Shown here one piece after another: positions 7,037-15,228 of a stretch of 62,742 bases of DNA (positions are counted from its first letter, which is position 1; every line of letters starts with the position of its first letter). This DNA comes from DATHTK01 sp035463295. Its GTDB lineage: Bacteria; Actinomycetota; Rubrobacteria; Rubrobacterales; Rubrobacteraceae. Below the pieces are notes generated by a model. That model did no database searches and was not told the origin of the DNA. It saw nothing but the letters and a program-made list of their open reading frames with translations. The stretch lies in NCBI GenBank assembly GCA_035463295.1, contig DATHTK010000103.1:1-62742 (forward strand), in the 5' to 3' direction. The position numbers were made by a program, and so were the translations under genes.

Positions 7037-7245
7037 TGCGAACCTGGATCGCCGCCCTCGGCGGGGAGGTCGTTCTCTACGAGGCGGACCTCCCTGCCTG
7101 CTGCCAGCGTAGCGCCAACGGCTCGGGCGGAGCCGAGGACTTCGAGTGCCCCTCGTGCGGCGCGATCTGGCAGGTCCCGGTTCCGGTAGAGCCCGAGGCG
7201 GACGCCTTCACGGCGCCGCCGCGCGAGCGGAGGGGCGCCGCGTGA
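7036..7245 (+). CDS. Small zinc-ribbon protein, 69 aa
   Basis: GTG overlaps the previous stop by one base. The protein has a CC pair at residues 21-22 and CPSCGAIWQV near 42-51, so a single zinc ribbon is likely. The tail is acidic and low in complexity. It ends in GTGA, where its TGA overlaps the next GTG. It has the same layout as the following gene (ACC ... CPxCG/CPCG ... W), so the two probably arose by duplication. Function unknown; the coupling suggests a shared complex with the product of 6458. Confidence 0.7.
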   Translation: MRTWIAALGGEVVLYEADLPACCQRSANGSGGAEDFECPSCGAIWQVPVPVEPEADAFTAPPRERRGAA

Positions 7246-7514
7246 GAAAGAAGAAGAGCACCCTCAGGCCGGATACCACGCTCGCCCCGGTCGACGATCC
7301 GGAGAGCGAGACCTATGTATGGTCGCTGCCGGCGTGTTGTCTGCGCTCACTCAAGGAGGCGGCGCTGGCGGAGAGGGGCGAGCGGAGGCTACTCGAGCTC
7401 GGTTGCCCGTGTGGGAGGACCTGGCGCGTAACCTCGAGCCTGGACGGTCGGATCCTGGACCGGTTCGTCACCCACGGCGGCTCGCGGGCCGGCGGCTCAC
7501 ACCCGGCGGCGTGA
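7242..7514 (+). CDS. Small zinc-ribbon protein, 90 aa
   Basis: GTG at 7242 overlaps the previous stop codon. The start is basic (VRKKKS). The core has SLPACCLRSL near residues 33-42 and GCPCGRTWRV near 61-70, a CC...CxC pattern parallel to the upstream gene. The C-terminus is Gly/Ser/Ala-rich. The sigma factor begins 48 bp later, so all four genes could share a transcript. Function unknown. Confidence 0.68.
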   Translation: MRKKKSTLRPDTTLAPVDDPESETYVWSLPACCLRSLKEAALAERGERRLLELGCPCGRTWRVTSSLDGRILDRFVTHGGSRAGGSHPAA

Positions 7515-7562
7515 AGAGCGAGGTATCAGCAAGACCATGAAACCCAAGAAAGGGGAGACGGG

Positions 7563-8408
7563 ATGATGGAGGCACAGGACGTTCTCACCCAGTACCTGGG
7601 GAGGATCCGGGACAGCAGGCTGCTCGACGCCGCGGAGGAGCGGGACCTCGGCAGGCGCGCTCGCGCGGGAAATGGGAAGGCCCGCAAGAGGCTCATCAAG
7701 TCGAACCTGAGGCTCGTCATCTCCATCGCCAAGAAGTACCGGGGGCGCGGCGTGCCGTTCGAGGACCTGATCCAGGAGGGGAACGCTGGTCTCATCCGGG
7801 CCGTCGAGAAGTTCGACCCCGAGATGGGCAACCGCTTCTCGACTTATGCTACGTGGTGGATTCGGCAGGCCGTCACCCGTGCCGTCGCGGATCAGGGGCG
7901 CACCGTCCGGTTGCCGGCCCACGTCGTCGACTCCCTCTACCGACTGCGGCGGGCCGAGAACGCTCTGAGCATCGAGCTCGGGCGCGACGCTACCGAGGAG
8001 GAGATCGCCGAGCGGATCGGGACCAGGCCTGAGGAGGCCCGGCGACTGCGCGAGGTCTCGCAGCCGATCTCCAGCATCAACGCCCGGCTGGGCGGCGACG
8101 AGGAGGCCTCCGAGGTGGGGGATGTGCTGCGGGACGAAAAGAGCGGCGAGGACTACGTCCGTGTCGAGGCCGGGCAGTGGGAGCTCGCGCTCGTCGAGGC
8201 CATCAGGTCGCTGCCCGAGCGGGAGGCCAGGGTCCTCGAGATGCGTCACGGGCTCGACGGCGAGGAGATACGCACCCTGCGCGAGGTCTCCGAGCTTCTG
8301 GGGATCTCTCAGGAGCGCGCGCGACAGGTCGAGATAAAGGCCCTGAGGACCATCCGTACCGGCCGCTACGCCAGCACGCTGCGGCACGCGCTCTCCGAGG
8401 CCGTCTAG
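7563..8408 (+). CDS. Sigma-70 family RNA polymerase sigma factor (RpoD/SigA-like), 281 aa
   Basis: Group 1/2-type sigma factor without region 1.1. Region 1.2 (DVLTQYLGRI) is followed by region 2 with NLRLVISIAKKY, the -10 recognition helix FDPEMGNRFSTYATWWIRQAV and RTVRLPAHV, then region 3 and region 4 with LPEREARVLEMRHGLDG and the helix-turn-helix TLREVSELLGISQERARQVE. GGGGAG lies eight bases upstream of ATG 7563; a second ATG follows immediately. The short length suggests a group 2 factor rather than the housekeeping one, which cannot be settled here. A long stem overlaps its stop codon. Confidence 0.93.
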   Translation: MMEAQDVLTQYLGRIRDSRLLDAAEERDLGRRARAGNGKARKRLIKSNLRLVISIAKKYRGRGVPFEDLIQEGNAGLIRAVEKFDPEMGNRFSTYATWWIRQAVTRAVADQGRTVRLPAHVVDSLYRLRRAENALSIELGRDATEEEIAERIGTRPEEARRLREVSQPISSINARLGGDEEASEVGDVLRDEKSGEDYVRVEAGQWELALVEAIRSLPEREARVLEMRHGLDGEEIRTLREVSELLGISQERARQVEIKALRTIRTGRYASTLRHALSEAV

Positions 8409-8441
8409 GGCGAGTGGCGCCTCTCGAGGCGCCACTCGCCC
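8408..8441. terminator. 15-bp perfect hairpin after the sigma factor
   Basis: GGGCGAGTGGCGCCT (8408-8422) and its exact complement (8427-8441) around loop CTCG, starting at the last base of the stop codon. There is no T-run; actinobacterial terminators are often of this type. Confidence 0.65.
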
Positions 8442-8510
8442 CCTGGGGCGCTCTGGAGAATTCTCGCCGCAGCGGTTACTCTGCGTCGAGAGCGAGGCGA
8501 AGGGAGCCCT

Positions 8511-9446
8511 TTGGAGACTACCGAGCCCAGGGCGCAGAGCGCGTCACAACTTTTCGAGGCTTTCGGCGGAACCGTCGCGGACGGGTTCCCGGCGATCCAC
8601 TCCCCGGTGCACCGCACGCCGGAGGGCACTCCGTATCTGAGATCTCCGGGGGTCGTCATGCTCGCGCGGCCGAGGACGAACATCGCCGGGCTCGCCGGCT
8701 TTCTCGAGGGCTTCGACCCCGAGCTCGGTTTCCCCGGCTACGTCGAGGATCCCACGCCGCTCCCGGACTCCTCCCAGCTCTGCAAGACGGCGGGGCAGTT
8801 GTGCTACGCGTCGTTCGGTCCCCGGCGCACCAGGAACGAGAATGCCGCCGCGTACTTCGAGCGGCTCACCTCGGCTGGGCATGGGAGCGTCCTTGAGCAC
8901 GCGAGCTTCAGCTTCCTGCTCTACGGCATCAGCCGCAGCGTCACCCACGAGCTCGTGCGCCACAGGGCTGGCGCCGGTTTCTCTCAAATATCCCAGCGAT
9001 ACGTCTCGGGGGCCGTGCTGCGGTTCGTGGAGCGCCCGGAGTACGGCGACGACGAGGAGCTGCACCGGCTCTTCGTGGAGCGAGCCGACAGGGCGGCGGC
9101 CGAGTACGAGACGATGGCAGACCGGCTGCTGGATCGCCAGGAGGGCGGTAGCGCCAGGCTCTCCGCCGACTACAAGACCGACGCCCGCAAGAAAGTTCAG
9201 CAGACCGCGCGCTCGCTCCTGCCCAACGAGACCGAGGCCCCAATGGTCTTCACCGGCAACGTCCGGGCTCTCAGGCACATAATCGAGATGCGTGCCGACG
9301 CCCACGCGGAGAGCGAGATCCGGAACCTTGCCGTCCGCATCTTCCTCTGCCTCCATACGGCGGACCCGATCCTCTTCGGCGACTACGAGATCGGGCGTCT
9401 CCCCGACGGCACCTTCACCGTGGCTACCGAGTACAGGAAGGCGTAA
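8511..9446 (+). CDS. thyX: Flavin-dependent thymidylate synthase ThyX, 311 aa
   Basis: Converts dUMP to dTMP using FAD, NADPH and methylenetetrahydrofolate. The ThyX signature RHR-x7-S-x-RY is seen as ELVRHRAGAGFSQISQRYV (about residues 147-165). The FAD/dUMP segments LLPNETEAPMVFTGNVRALRH and ADAHAESEIRNLA are present. It is longer than the common 220-250 aa because of an N-terminal extension of about 60 residues. TTG at 8511 follows AAGGGAG by four bases. dUTPase, which supplies dUMP, is encoded about 3 kb downstream. Confidence 0.95.
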   Translation: METTEPRAQSASQLFEAFGGTVADGFPAIHSPVHRTPEGTPYLRSPGVVMLARPRTNIAGLAGFLEGFDPELGFPGYVEDPTPLPDSSQLCKTAGQLCYASFGPRRTRNENAAAYFERLTSAGHGSVLEHASFSFLLYGISRSVTHELVRHRAGAGFSQISQRYVSGAVLRFVERPEYGDDEELHRLFVERADRAAAEYETMADRLLDRQEGGSARLSADYKTDARKKVQQTARSLLPNETEAPMVFTGNVRALRHIIEMRADAHAESEIRNLAVRIFLCLHTADPILFGDYEIGRLPDGTFTVATEYRKA

Positions 9447-9553
9447 CCCTCTGGACGGAGCGGTGGTCGCAAAGTCTTCGCGGCGTGCGCGGATGCACTG
9501 TTGGACTGGCTCGCCATCGTCCTGTGGGTGCGCGGGATCGGAGAAGGCTGAGC

Positions 9554-10729
9554 TTGCCGGGGCGTGACTCGGCCGGCCGCACCTCGCGGCCGGCGGGTCT
9601 CGCCTACCCTGTTCTGCTCGGCGCCTTCGGCTCTTTCGGGTACTTCTCCGGCACCTTCGCGGTGCTGCTCGCGGACCTGAGCCGCGCGCTGGATCTATCA
9701 CCGGGACCTCTTGGTCTCGCCCTCTTCGTGGGCGCTGCCGCCTCCATCCTGGCGATGGCCTCGCTGGGGTGGAGCGCGGACCGCCTCGGACGGCGCGTCT
9801 TTCTCGCGATCTGCGGCTGCGCGACGGGGATGGGGATCTGGGCGCTCGCCGCCACCGGCGGATACGCTGCCCTGCTTGCCGCCCTCGTCGTCCTCTTCGC
9901 CGCTACCGGGCTCTACGACGTCGGGATCAACGCCGCGGCCGTGGACCTGGAGAAGGCCGCAGGTCGGCGTTTTATGGCGGTGTTGCATGCGGCCTTCTCC
10001 GGCGGCGCGATGGTGGGGGCCCTCTGCGCCGGCGCTCTGCTCACGGCCGGCGTGGGCTACCGGTTCGTCTACCTCGTCACCCTCCTCCCGCTCGCCGCCG
10101 TGGTCCTGGCGGTGGCGGCTGTTCCCTTTCCTCCGATGGAAGGGCGATCTGAGAGCGTCGATAGAGCTGGTGTTCTCGGGCTCTGGCGGAGCCCGGCGCT
10201 ACTCATGATCGCCGCGATCGCCACCCTGGGTCTGCTCTCTGAGGGGGAGATGGAGCACTGGTCCGGTGTATATCTGCGGCAGTCTCTGGGCGTCTCCGCG
10301 CTCCTGGGCGGCTCCGGGGTAGCCGTTTTCTACGGCGCGATGACCGCCGGGCGGCTGGGCGCCGCCTGGGTCGTGTGGCGCTTCGGCAATCGCCAGACCC
10401 TGCTCGGCGCGGGTCTGCTCGCGGCCGGCGGGATGGCCCTCGCGCTCGCGACGCGGGAGCCCTTCCTGGTGATCGCGGGGTTCCTGGTCGTGGGTCTCGC
10501 CCTCTCTGCGGTGGTCCCCATAGCGTTCTCCGTCGCCGGGGACCTCGCGCCAGGCCGGGCCGGAGCGGCCATCTCGGTGGTCACGACTCTAGGCTACGGC
10601 GGGTTCCTGATGGGCCCCGTGCTCGTGGGTGGGCTGGCGGAGCTCTTCGGTCTGCGCCTGGCACTCGGAGCAATAGCCGTGGCTGGAGCCCTGATCTTCA
10701 TCCTCGCCCTGCGCTTGAAACGCGCCTAG
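9554..10729 (+). CDS. Major facilitator superfamily transporter, 391 aa
   Basis: About 12 hydrophobic segments fill the length. The loop 2-3 signature is seen as SLGWSADRLGRRVFL (G-x-x-x-D-R-x-G-R-R). The halves are separated by a polar loop near residue 200. TTG at 9554 is chosen because GGAGAAGG lies 8-14 bases upstream and the hydrophobic core starts 20 residues later; the open frame extends another 23 codons over non-hydrophobic sequence. Substrate unknown; the fold is closest to sugar/drug efflux MFS proteins. Confidence 0.88.
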   Translation: MPGRDSAGRTSRPAGLAYPVLLGAFGSFGYFSGTFAVLLADLSRALDLSPGPLGLALFVGAAASILAMASLGWSADRLGRRVFLAICGCATGMGIWALAATGGYAALLAALVVLFAATGLYDVGINAAAVDLEKAAGRRFMAVLHAAFSGGAMVGALCAGALLTAGVGYRFVYLVTLLPLAAVVLAVAAVPFPPMEGRSESVDRAGVLGLWRSPALLMIAAIATLGLLSEGEMEHWSGVYLRQSLGVSALLGGSGVAVFYGAMTAGRLGAAWVVWRFGNRQTLLGAGLLAAGGMALALATREPFLVIAGFLVVGLALSAVVPIAFSVAGDLAPGRAGAAISVVTTLGYGGFLMGPVLVGGLAELFGLRLALGAIAVAGALIFILALRLKRA

Positions 10730-10799
10730 CCCGGACGCACAACTCTCCCGAAGCTCTACTGCTCGGGTTGTAGAGGATGGCGATACTACGCTGGGGACG

Positions 10800-12536
10800 C
10801 TAGTCCCTGCCGTCTGACTCCCCGCGCACCGCTCGCGCGAGCTGCTCGTCGGCGGCGGCGACGGCGTCGTCTTCGATCCTCGCGAACAAGGGTCTGGCGC
10901 CCTCGACGCGGTAGCCCTCCGGGAGCTCCTCGAGGTCGAGGACCCTTGCTACGGGCCCCTCGAAGAAGCCCGTTAGCCGCTCGACGGCCTCCGGGACGTA
11001 GGGGGCGGCGTGGTAGGCGAGGGAGCCGAGCAGGACGGAGCAGACGTAGAGCGAAGTCCGCGCCTGCTCCGGGACTTCCTTACGGGTCTTCCAGGGGGCC
11101 TCGGAGTCGAAGAAGCGGTTGGCGCGTTTGCCCATCGCCAGTAGCTCCCCGAGCGCCTCTCGTGGCCTGGGGGCGAGCATCCGGGTTTCGTAGCGGACCT
11201 CGAGCTCTTTGAAGTCTTCGAGGACCGCGAGGCCCTCTTCGGGGAGCTCTTCGGGTCGGGGAGTCTCGCCCTCGAAGTACTTCTCGGAAAAGGATAGGAC
11301 CCGGTTTATGTAGTTGCCGAGGTTACCGATCAGGTCGTTGTTCACCCTGGACTGGAACTCGCGCCAGGAGAAGAGGACGTCGCCCGTCTCCGGCAAATTG
11401 GAGGCGAGGTAGAACCTCAGCGGGTCGGCCGGGAAACGGTCGAGGGCCTCGTGTAGCCACACGGCGAGGTTGCGGCTCGTGGACATCTGCATCGCGCGCC
11501 GCTCGCCGTCTACGAAGACCTCGAGGTTCATGAACTCGTTGGCCGGGACGTCGTAGGGGAGTACGTACGGCTCTGTGCCGTCTTCGGCGACGCCCATAAG
11601 CTGCGCGGGCCAGACCAGGGCGTGGAAGACGGTGTTGTCCTTCCCGATAAAGTGGATGAGCCTGGTCTCCGGCTCCTGCCAGTACTCCCGCCAGCGGTCC
11701 GGCTCCCCGGTCTTCTCGGCCCACTCGACTGTCGAGGAGACGTAGCCGATGCAGGCGTCGAACCACACGTAGAACCGCTTGTCATCGTAGCCGGGCTCCG
11801 GTATCGGGACGCCCCAGCCGATGTCCCGGGTGATCGGGCGCCGCTCGAGTCCCGCATCGATGATCCCGAGGATGAAGTTCTTGACCGAGCCACGCCAGTG
11901 GTTCTGGCCGGCGACATAGCTTCGCAAGCGGTCCGAGAACTCGGGCAGGTCCAGGTAGAGGTGCGTCGTCTCCCTGACTTCGACGGGGTCGCCGGTGATC
12001 TTGGAGTGGGGTTCTATGAGCTCGTAGGCCTCGTACCACGATCCGCAGTTGTCGCACTGGTCGCCCCGGGCCTCCTTGTAGCCGCACACGGGGCAGGTTC
12101 CCTCGACGTAGCGGTCCGGCAAGAAGCGCCCCTCGGTCGGGCTGTACATCTGCTTTGACTCCGCCTCGGAGATGTACCCGGCCTCCTTGAGCTTGCGGTA
12201 GAAGAGCTGGGTATTCCGGGCGTGCAGCTCCGTCGAGGTTCGAGAGAAGTTGTCGAAGCTTATATGGAAGCGCGAGAAGGTCCGCTTCATGTGGCCGTAC
12301 CAGTAGTCGACTACCTCGCGCGGCGTCTTCCCCTCGCGCTCGGCGGTGAGGGTGATCGGCACCCCGTGCTCGTCGGTCCCGCAGGCGTAGACGACGTCGT
12401 GGCCCCGCGCCCTCAGAAACCGCACGAAGACGTCCGCCGGGAGGTACGCCCCGACTATCTGCCCGACGTGCAAGGGACCGTTGGCGTAGGGCAGCGCCGA
12501 GGTGACCAGATAACGCTCTCCTCTTGCTCCGTTCAT
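10800..12536 (-). CDS. metG: Methionyl-tRNA synthetase, 578 aa
   Basis: Class I aminoacyl-tRNA synthetase that charges tRNA-Met. The HIGH-type motif is in YANGPLHVGQIVGAY near residue 20. A zinc knuckle CPVCGYKEARGDQCDNCG sits near 135-155. The WFDACIGYVSS segment of the active site is present. The KMSKS loop reads MQMSTSRN, so both lysines are replaced (Gln and Thr). The anticodon-binding helical bundle fills the C-terminal 180 residues, and there is no EMAP-like dimer domain. The start at 12536 matches the family N-terminus; the frame is open 26 codons further. Divergent from dut. Confidence 0.95.
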   Translation of the reverse strand: MNGARGERYLVTSALPYANGPLHVGQIVGAYLPADVFVRFLRARGHDVVYACGTDEHGVPITLTAEREGKTPREVVDYWYGHMKRTFSRFHISFDNFSRTSTELHARNTQLFYRKLKEAGYISEAESKQMYSPTEGRFLPDRYVEGTCPVCGYKEARGDQCDNCGSWYEAYELIEPHSKITGDPVEVRETTHLYLDLPEFSDRLRSYVAGQNHWRGSVKNFILGIIDAGLERRPITRDIGWGVPIPEPGYDDKRFYVWFDACIGYVSSTVEWAEKTGEPDRWREYWQEPETRLIHFIGKDNTVFHALVWPAQLMGVAEDGTEPYVLPYDVPANEFMNLEVFVDGERRAMQMSTSRNLAVWLHEALDRFPADPLRFYLASNLPETGDVLFSWREFQSRVNNDLIGNLGNYINRVLSFSEKYFEGETPRPEELPEEGLAVLEDFKELEVRYETRMLAPRPREALGELLAMGKRANRFFDSEAPWKTRKEVPEQARTSLYVCSVLLGSLAYHAAPYVPEAVERLTGFFEGPVARVLDLEELPEGYRVEGARPLFARIEDDAVAAADEQLARAVRGESDGRD

Positions 12537-12706
12537 CCCGTAAGAATAGCATTTCGTTGAACGCTTCAGGCTATAGGTTGCGTGCACGGCGAGTATCGGA
12601 GAAAGCACGAGCAACCAGGCAGCGCCGGGCTCGTTTCCTGAGGCCTGTAGTCTGCCGGTGTTAAGATTACCTCCATATGTGCTCCGAGCTCTGTCTCTAC
12701 TCGTAA

Positions 12707-13147
12707 ATGCAGGTTCCCTTCCGGCGGCTCCTCCCGGAGGCTCAGGCGCCCGCGAGAGCGCACGCCGGAGATGCAGGCTACGACCTCCACTCGGTGGAGG
12801 GGCTGGATCTCCTGCCCGGCGAGCGAGCGCTGGTGAGGACCGGGATCTCCCTGGCTATCCCAGACGGGTACGCGGGGCTCGTGCTGCCCCGTAGCGGGCT
12901 CGCGGTGCGCCACGGGGTCGCGCCGGTGAACACACCCGGCCTCATAGACTCCGGGTATCGAGGTGAGATCATGGTCCCCCTTGTCAACCACGACCGCGAG
13001 GATGCTTTCCGCGTCGAGAAGGGGATGAGGATCGCCCAGCTCGTCCTCGTGCGCGCCGAGGCGGCCGCGTTCGCCGAGGTGGACCTTCTCGAGGCCGGAG
13101 CCGACGGGCGGGGCGAAGGGGGATTCGGTTCTTCCGGAACGCGATGA
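12707..13147 (+). CDS. dut: dUTP diphosphatase, 146 aa
   Basis: Trimeric dUTPase hydrolysing dUTP to dUMP and pyrophosphate. All five motifs can be read: AGDAGYDLHS (1), PRSGLAV (2), NTPGLIDSGYRGEI (3), RIAQLV (4) and RGEGGFGSSG (5, the flexible C-terminal arm). Length is normal. The ATG at 12707 is not preceded by a clear ribosome site. The stop overlaps the next start as ATGA. Confidence 0.96.
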   Translation: MQVPFRRLLPEAQAPARAHAGDAGYDLHSVEGLDLLPGERALVRTGISLAIPDGYAGLVLPRSGLAVRHGVAPVNTPGLIDSGYRGEIMVPLVNHDREDAFRVEKGMRIAQLVLVRAEAAAFAEVDLLEAGADGRGEGGFGSSGTR

Positions 13148-13620
13148 GGTTTCTGTGCGACGCGATGCTCGGGGGCCTGGCGAAGTGGCTTCGGGCCGCC
13201 GGTCACGACACGTACTACGCCCGCGAGGGGACCGATGTCTCCGACCGGTCTCTCACTCTCAAGGCCCTAGAAGAAGACCGCGTCCTCCTGACGAGCGACG
13301 GTGGGTTCCTCGAGCGCAAGCCGGTACGCGACGGGAGCATTGGTTTTCTTCGAGTGCCGCACGCACCGCTCGAGGGACAGTTGCGGCTCGTCGCGGAGCG
13401 CTACGACCTCGCTAGAGGAGAGAGCCGCTGCATGGAGTGCAACGGCGAACTGTGCACCGTGGCATCCGATGCCGTAGTGAACCGGGTCCCTCCCGGGGTG
13501 AGGCGGACCCACGAGGAGTTCTTTCTGTGCGAGGGCTGCGACCGCGTTTTCTGGCACGGATCCCACTGGGAGCGGATCTCCGGCCGCCTGGAGCGGATCT
13601 TCGGGCATCAGATGCCATAA
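13144..13620 (+). CDS. Mut7-C type RNase with zinc ribbon, 158 aa
   Basis: Begins within the dut stop (ATGA). Residues 1-80 match the Mut7-C/PIN-like RNase domain: MRFLCDAMLGGLAKWLRAAG and DRVLLTSDGGFLERK carry the acidic residues expected at the active site. Residues 95-150 hold a zinc ribbon with CMECNGEL and FFLCEGCDRVFWHGSHW (CxxC...CxxC). Such proteins are conserved in bacteria and archaea; the substrate is unknown. Coupling with dut suggests co-expression, not necessarily a common pathway. Confidence 0.88.
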   Translation: MRFLCDAMLGGLAKWLRAAGHDTYYAREGTDVSDRSLTLKALEEDRVLLTSDGGFLERKPVRDGSIGFLRVPHAPLEGQLRLVAERYDLARGESRCMECNGELCTVASDAVVNRVPPGVRRTHEEFFLCEGCDRVFWHGSHWERISGRLERIFGHQMP

Positions 13621-13622
13621 AG

Positions 13623-13853
13623 GCCGGAGCCTCGAAGGAGTCCGGCATGGCGTCTCTCGGCGAAACGACGCTGCGACACCCCAAACTGTACCCATGGTCC
13701 CAACGGTCTTTGAAGGAACCGGTTGATGGTCTCGTAGTTGGTGTGGGCGTCGAGAACTCGAACGTCAGCACGCCGATCTATTCTCGTCCTACCTCGATCG
13801 TATGCGGTTGCCTATCCGGGAGTCTATTGGGGCTGGCGGACGGTGACGTCCGC
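13623..13853. other. Intergenic stretch with two hairpins, no gene seen
   Basis: GCCGGA and TCCGGC (13623-13646) form a weak stem just after the RNase gene. GGCGGAC and GTCCGCC (13834-13853) form a second one ahead of the DUF457 gene. No open frame here has a plausible start and composition. Confidence 0.4.
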
Positions 13854-13885
13854 CGATACGGGGAGTTGCTAAACTGCGCCCCGGA

Positions 13886-14446
13886 TTGAACGCGACGACA
13901 CACGCCATCTTTGGGGTCGCGGCCCTGGCCGGTGCCTCGCTCGTTGCCGGGACGGAGCCTCCGGTCTACGCTTACCCGTTCGCTGTCGTGGCGGCCTGGC
14001 TGCCGGACGTGGACAACCCGCGCAGCAGGCTGGGCAACGGTCTGAGCCGGATGGAGAGCCCGGTCCTCAATGTGGTGAGCCGCCCCGTAAGCTGGTTCCT
14101 GCGGATCTCCTCCTTCATCCTCCTCCGGACCGTCGGCCACCGGACTCTGACCCACTCTCTGCTGGGCGTGCTGATCTTTGCGCTTCCGGTCTGGATGTTC
14201 CTCGGCGGCTTCCCGAACATCTCTCTCGCGCTCGTCGCCGGCTACGCCTCGCACATCCTCGCCGATGCGCTCAACACAAGGGGGGTGCCGTTGCTCTGGC
14301 CGCTGGGGAAGCCGATCAGGTTGCTGCCCGGAGGGATCCGGTCCGGCGGACTGGCGGAGTTCGCCGTGGCGCTCGGTACGCTCGGCTTCGCCGTGTGGGC
14401 GCTCTACCTTGTATACCCAACGCTGCACAGCGTCCTGGGATCCTAG
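13886..14446 (+). CDS. Membrane-bound metal-dependent hydrolase, YdjM/DUF457 type, 186 aa
   Basis: N-terminal TTHAIFGVAALAG carries the family His, followed by LPDVDNP and GHRTLTHSLLGVL, where the His/Asp cluster (PD-x-D, H-R-x-x-THS) is the metal site of the DUF457/YdjM family. Three or four membrane segments follow, with HILADALNTRGVPLLWPL as the last conserved block. The TTG at 13886 has no ribosome site; TAAACT at 13870-13875 ends ten bases upstream, so the leader would be very short. The biological substrate is not known. Confidence 0.85.
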   Translation: MNATTHAIFGVAALAGASLVAGTEPPVYAYPFAVVAAWLPDVDNPRSRLGNGLSRMESPVLNVVSRPVSWFLRISSFILLRTVGHRTLTHSLLGVLIFALPVWMFLGGFPNISLALVAGYASHILADALNTRGVPLLWPLGKPIRLLPGGIRSGGLAEFAVALGTLGFAVWALYLVYPTLHSVLGS

Positions 14447-14605
14447 GTCTGGGACCGGTACGGTCAAGTGCCGGAAGCGCCGACTCTCCCGGTCGGGTGA
14501 AGGAAGCACCACCCGCATGAACTCGATCAGAAGTGGCTTGGGAATGCGGAAAGCAGGAGTCTGGCAGATATTTGCCTGGCCGCCGGGCCTATCCCTGCAA
14601 CAAGT

Positions 14606-15205
14606 CTACACTTGATTCCCGACGCTCCGTTCCAGCCACTCCAGGGCGGCGTGGCTCGCCGGATGGGTATCTTTGCCGCGCTGCTCGTTATGTGAGATCG
14701 AACGCCGCAGAGCCTCGGCGGCGGCCGTTCGGAGGTCTTGGAGAACTAGACGGCGCAGCCTCTGCACGCTCGGGTAGTCGCGGGCCGGCTCGATCTTGTC
14801 CGCGACGTAGAGGATGAGCGCGAGCGGTCCCATCTCCGGTTGTCCGGTCGTGTGGGCCCGGATCGCTTCCAGCACCTCTTTGTCCTCGACCCCGATCTCT
14901 CGCCGCGCGAGTTCGGCGGCTAGAGGTCCGTGCAGGAGCTTCGGGCTCTCCTTTTCCGGTTCGCCGACCGGGAGATCCCACGCCCCCGCGAGCCGCAGGA
15001 AGTCTTCTTTCCCCATCTCCCTTGCGGCGTCGTGCAGGAGGGCGGCCAGCCGGGCGCGCTCCGGGTCGAGGCCGTGGGCGCGGGCGATGCGCTCCGCCGT
15101 GTCGGCTACCCGCAACGTGTGATCGTAGCGGCCCTCCGAGAGCCTCTCGCGAGCGAAGGTGTCGGCGGTTTCGAGCAACGGTTCGGTCTGCGCGCCGTGA
15201 TCCAT
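14606..15205 (-). CDS. yqeK: YqeK-type HD hydrolase (symmetrical Ap4A hydrolase), 199 aa
   Basis: HD-domain phosphohydrolase that splits diadenosine tetraphosphate to two ADP in characterised YqeK proteins. Metal ligands are intact: RYDHTLRVADTAERIA, LAALLHDAAREMGKE, KLLHGPLAA, AIRAHTTGQPEM and VADKIEPARDYP. Length is typical. In most genomes yqeK lies beside nadD and rsfS; here neither is present, so the gene stands alone. ATG at 15205; its start is divergent from cinA only 23 bp away. Confidence 0.9.
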   Translation of the reverse strand: MDHGAQTEPLLETADTFARERLSEGRYDHTLRVADTAERIARAHGLDPERARLAALLHDAAREMGKEDFLRLAGAWDLPVGEPEKESPKLLHGPLAAELARREIGVEDKEVLEAIRAHTTGQPEMGPLALILYVADKIEPARDYPSVQRLRRLVLQDLRTAAAEALRRSISHNEQRGKDTHPASHAALEWLERSVGNQV

Positions 15206-15228
15206 CCGCGGGATTGTAGAATAAAAGC

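Noticed and set aside
12537..12706. T-box or S-box leader upstream of metG
   Set aside because: The gap is too short and holds no T-box sequence or SAM aptamer.
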